A DNA stretch of 64,000 bases. It comes from Chara braunii (Eukaryota > Streptophyta > Charophyceae > Charales > Characeae). Of the stretch, positions 64,000 to 64,000 are shown in pieces; within the stretch, counting starts at the first letter, position 1, and each line of letters begins with the position of its first letter. The translations under genes were made by a program, and so were the position numbers. The notes below the pieces were generated by a model. It did no database searches and was not told the DNA's origin. It saw nothing but the letters and a program-made list of their open reading frames with translations. The stretch lies in assembly GCA_003427395.1 (NCBI GenBank), contig BFEA01000308.1, positions 800,537 to 864,536 on the forward strand, in the 5' to 3' direction.

Positions 64000-64000
64000 T

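Overview
This is a repeat-dominated eukaryotic nuclear window with no intact ordinary gene that I can support. It holds LTR retrotransposons with a plant-type primer-binding site (complementary to tRNA-Asp), an L1-like LINE with a plant-style zf-RVT domain, tRNA-derived SINEs, many TIR/MITE elements, U6 snRNA-derived sequences, hammerhead-ribozyme-like motifs and two N gaps. A streptophyte (land plant or charophyte alga) fits best. A Chara-like alga is my guess from the style of the repeats, not a demonstrated assignment. A Nextera mate-pair junction adapter left at 1999-2036 shows it is a short-read draft assembly.

Layout. 1-2050: 3' end of a Ty3/gypsy element (integrase tail/chromodomain-like, polypurine tract, LTR) broken by another transposon end, then CT microsatellites split by adapter. 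2050-5690: a relic ribozyme-bearing repeat and copy 1 (minus) of an unrecognised ORF family with its TATA-containing leader. 5693-6978: a frameshifted ORF (minus) cut by the long LTR. 6979-33657: a composite of one giant-LTR retrotransposon family: LTR1 (6979-14605, 7.6 kb), tRNA-Asp PBS, a gag-only decayed internal region (14972-18117, two zinc knuckles, no pol), LTR2 (20051-25829, truncated, carrying a 522-bp MITE), then a head-to-head inverted partner (gag relic 25830-26485, PBS, LTR3 26853-33657). These LTRs contain a U6 snRNA-like module and arrays of stem-loops with an almost invariant loop and changing, still-paired stems.

33658-57960: a mosaic of nested small elements: three TIR elements of PIF/Harbinger type (one with its empty site visible elsewhere in the window), several foldback MITEs, three SINE-like families, a retroposed U6 copy with 18-bp target duplications, a second U6 copy with an insertion, and copies 2 and 3 of the ORF family (43081-43479; 49088-49600). 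57960-64000: an L1-like LINE on the minus strand whose reverse-transcriptase core is missing, replaced by about 2 kb of inserted DNA that includes a complete type III hammerhead motif (60751-60804).

The most unusual material is (i) the conserved-loop hairpin arrays and U6-like modules inside the giant LTRs, (ii) the three-copy ORF family with a shared TATA leader, (iii) the hammerhead motifs and (iv) a small SINE-like family with three stem-loops showing compensatory changes. All calls come from reading the sequence; no database search was run.
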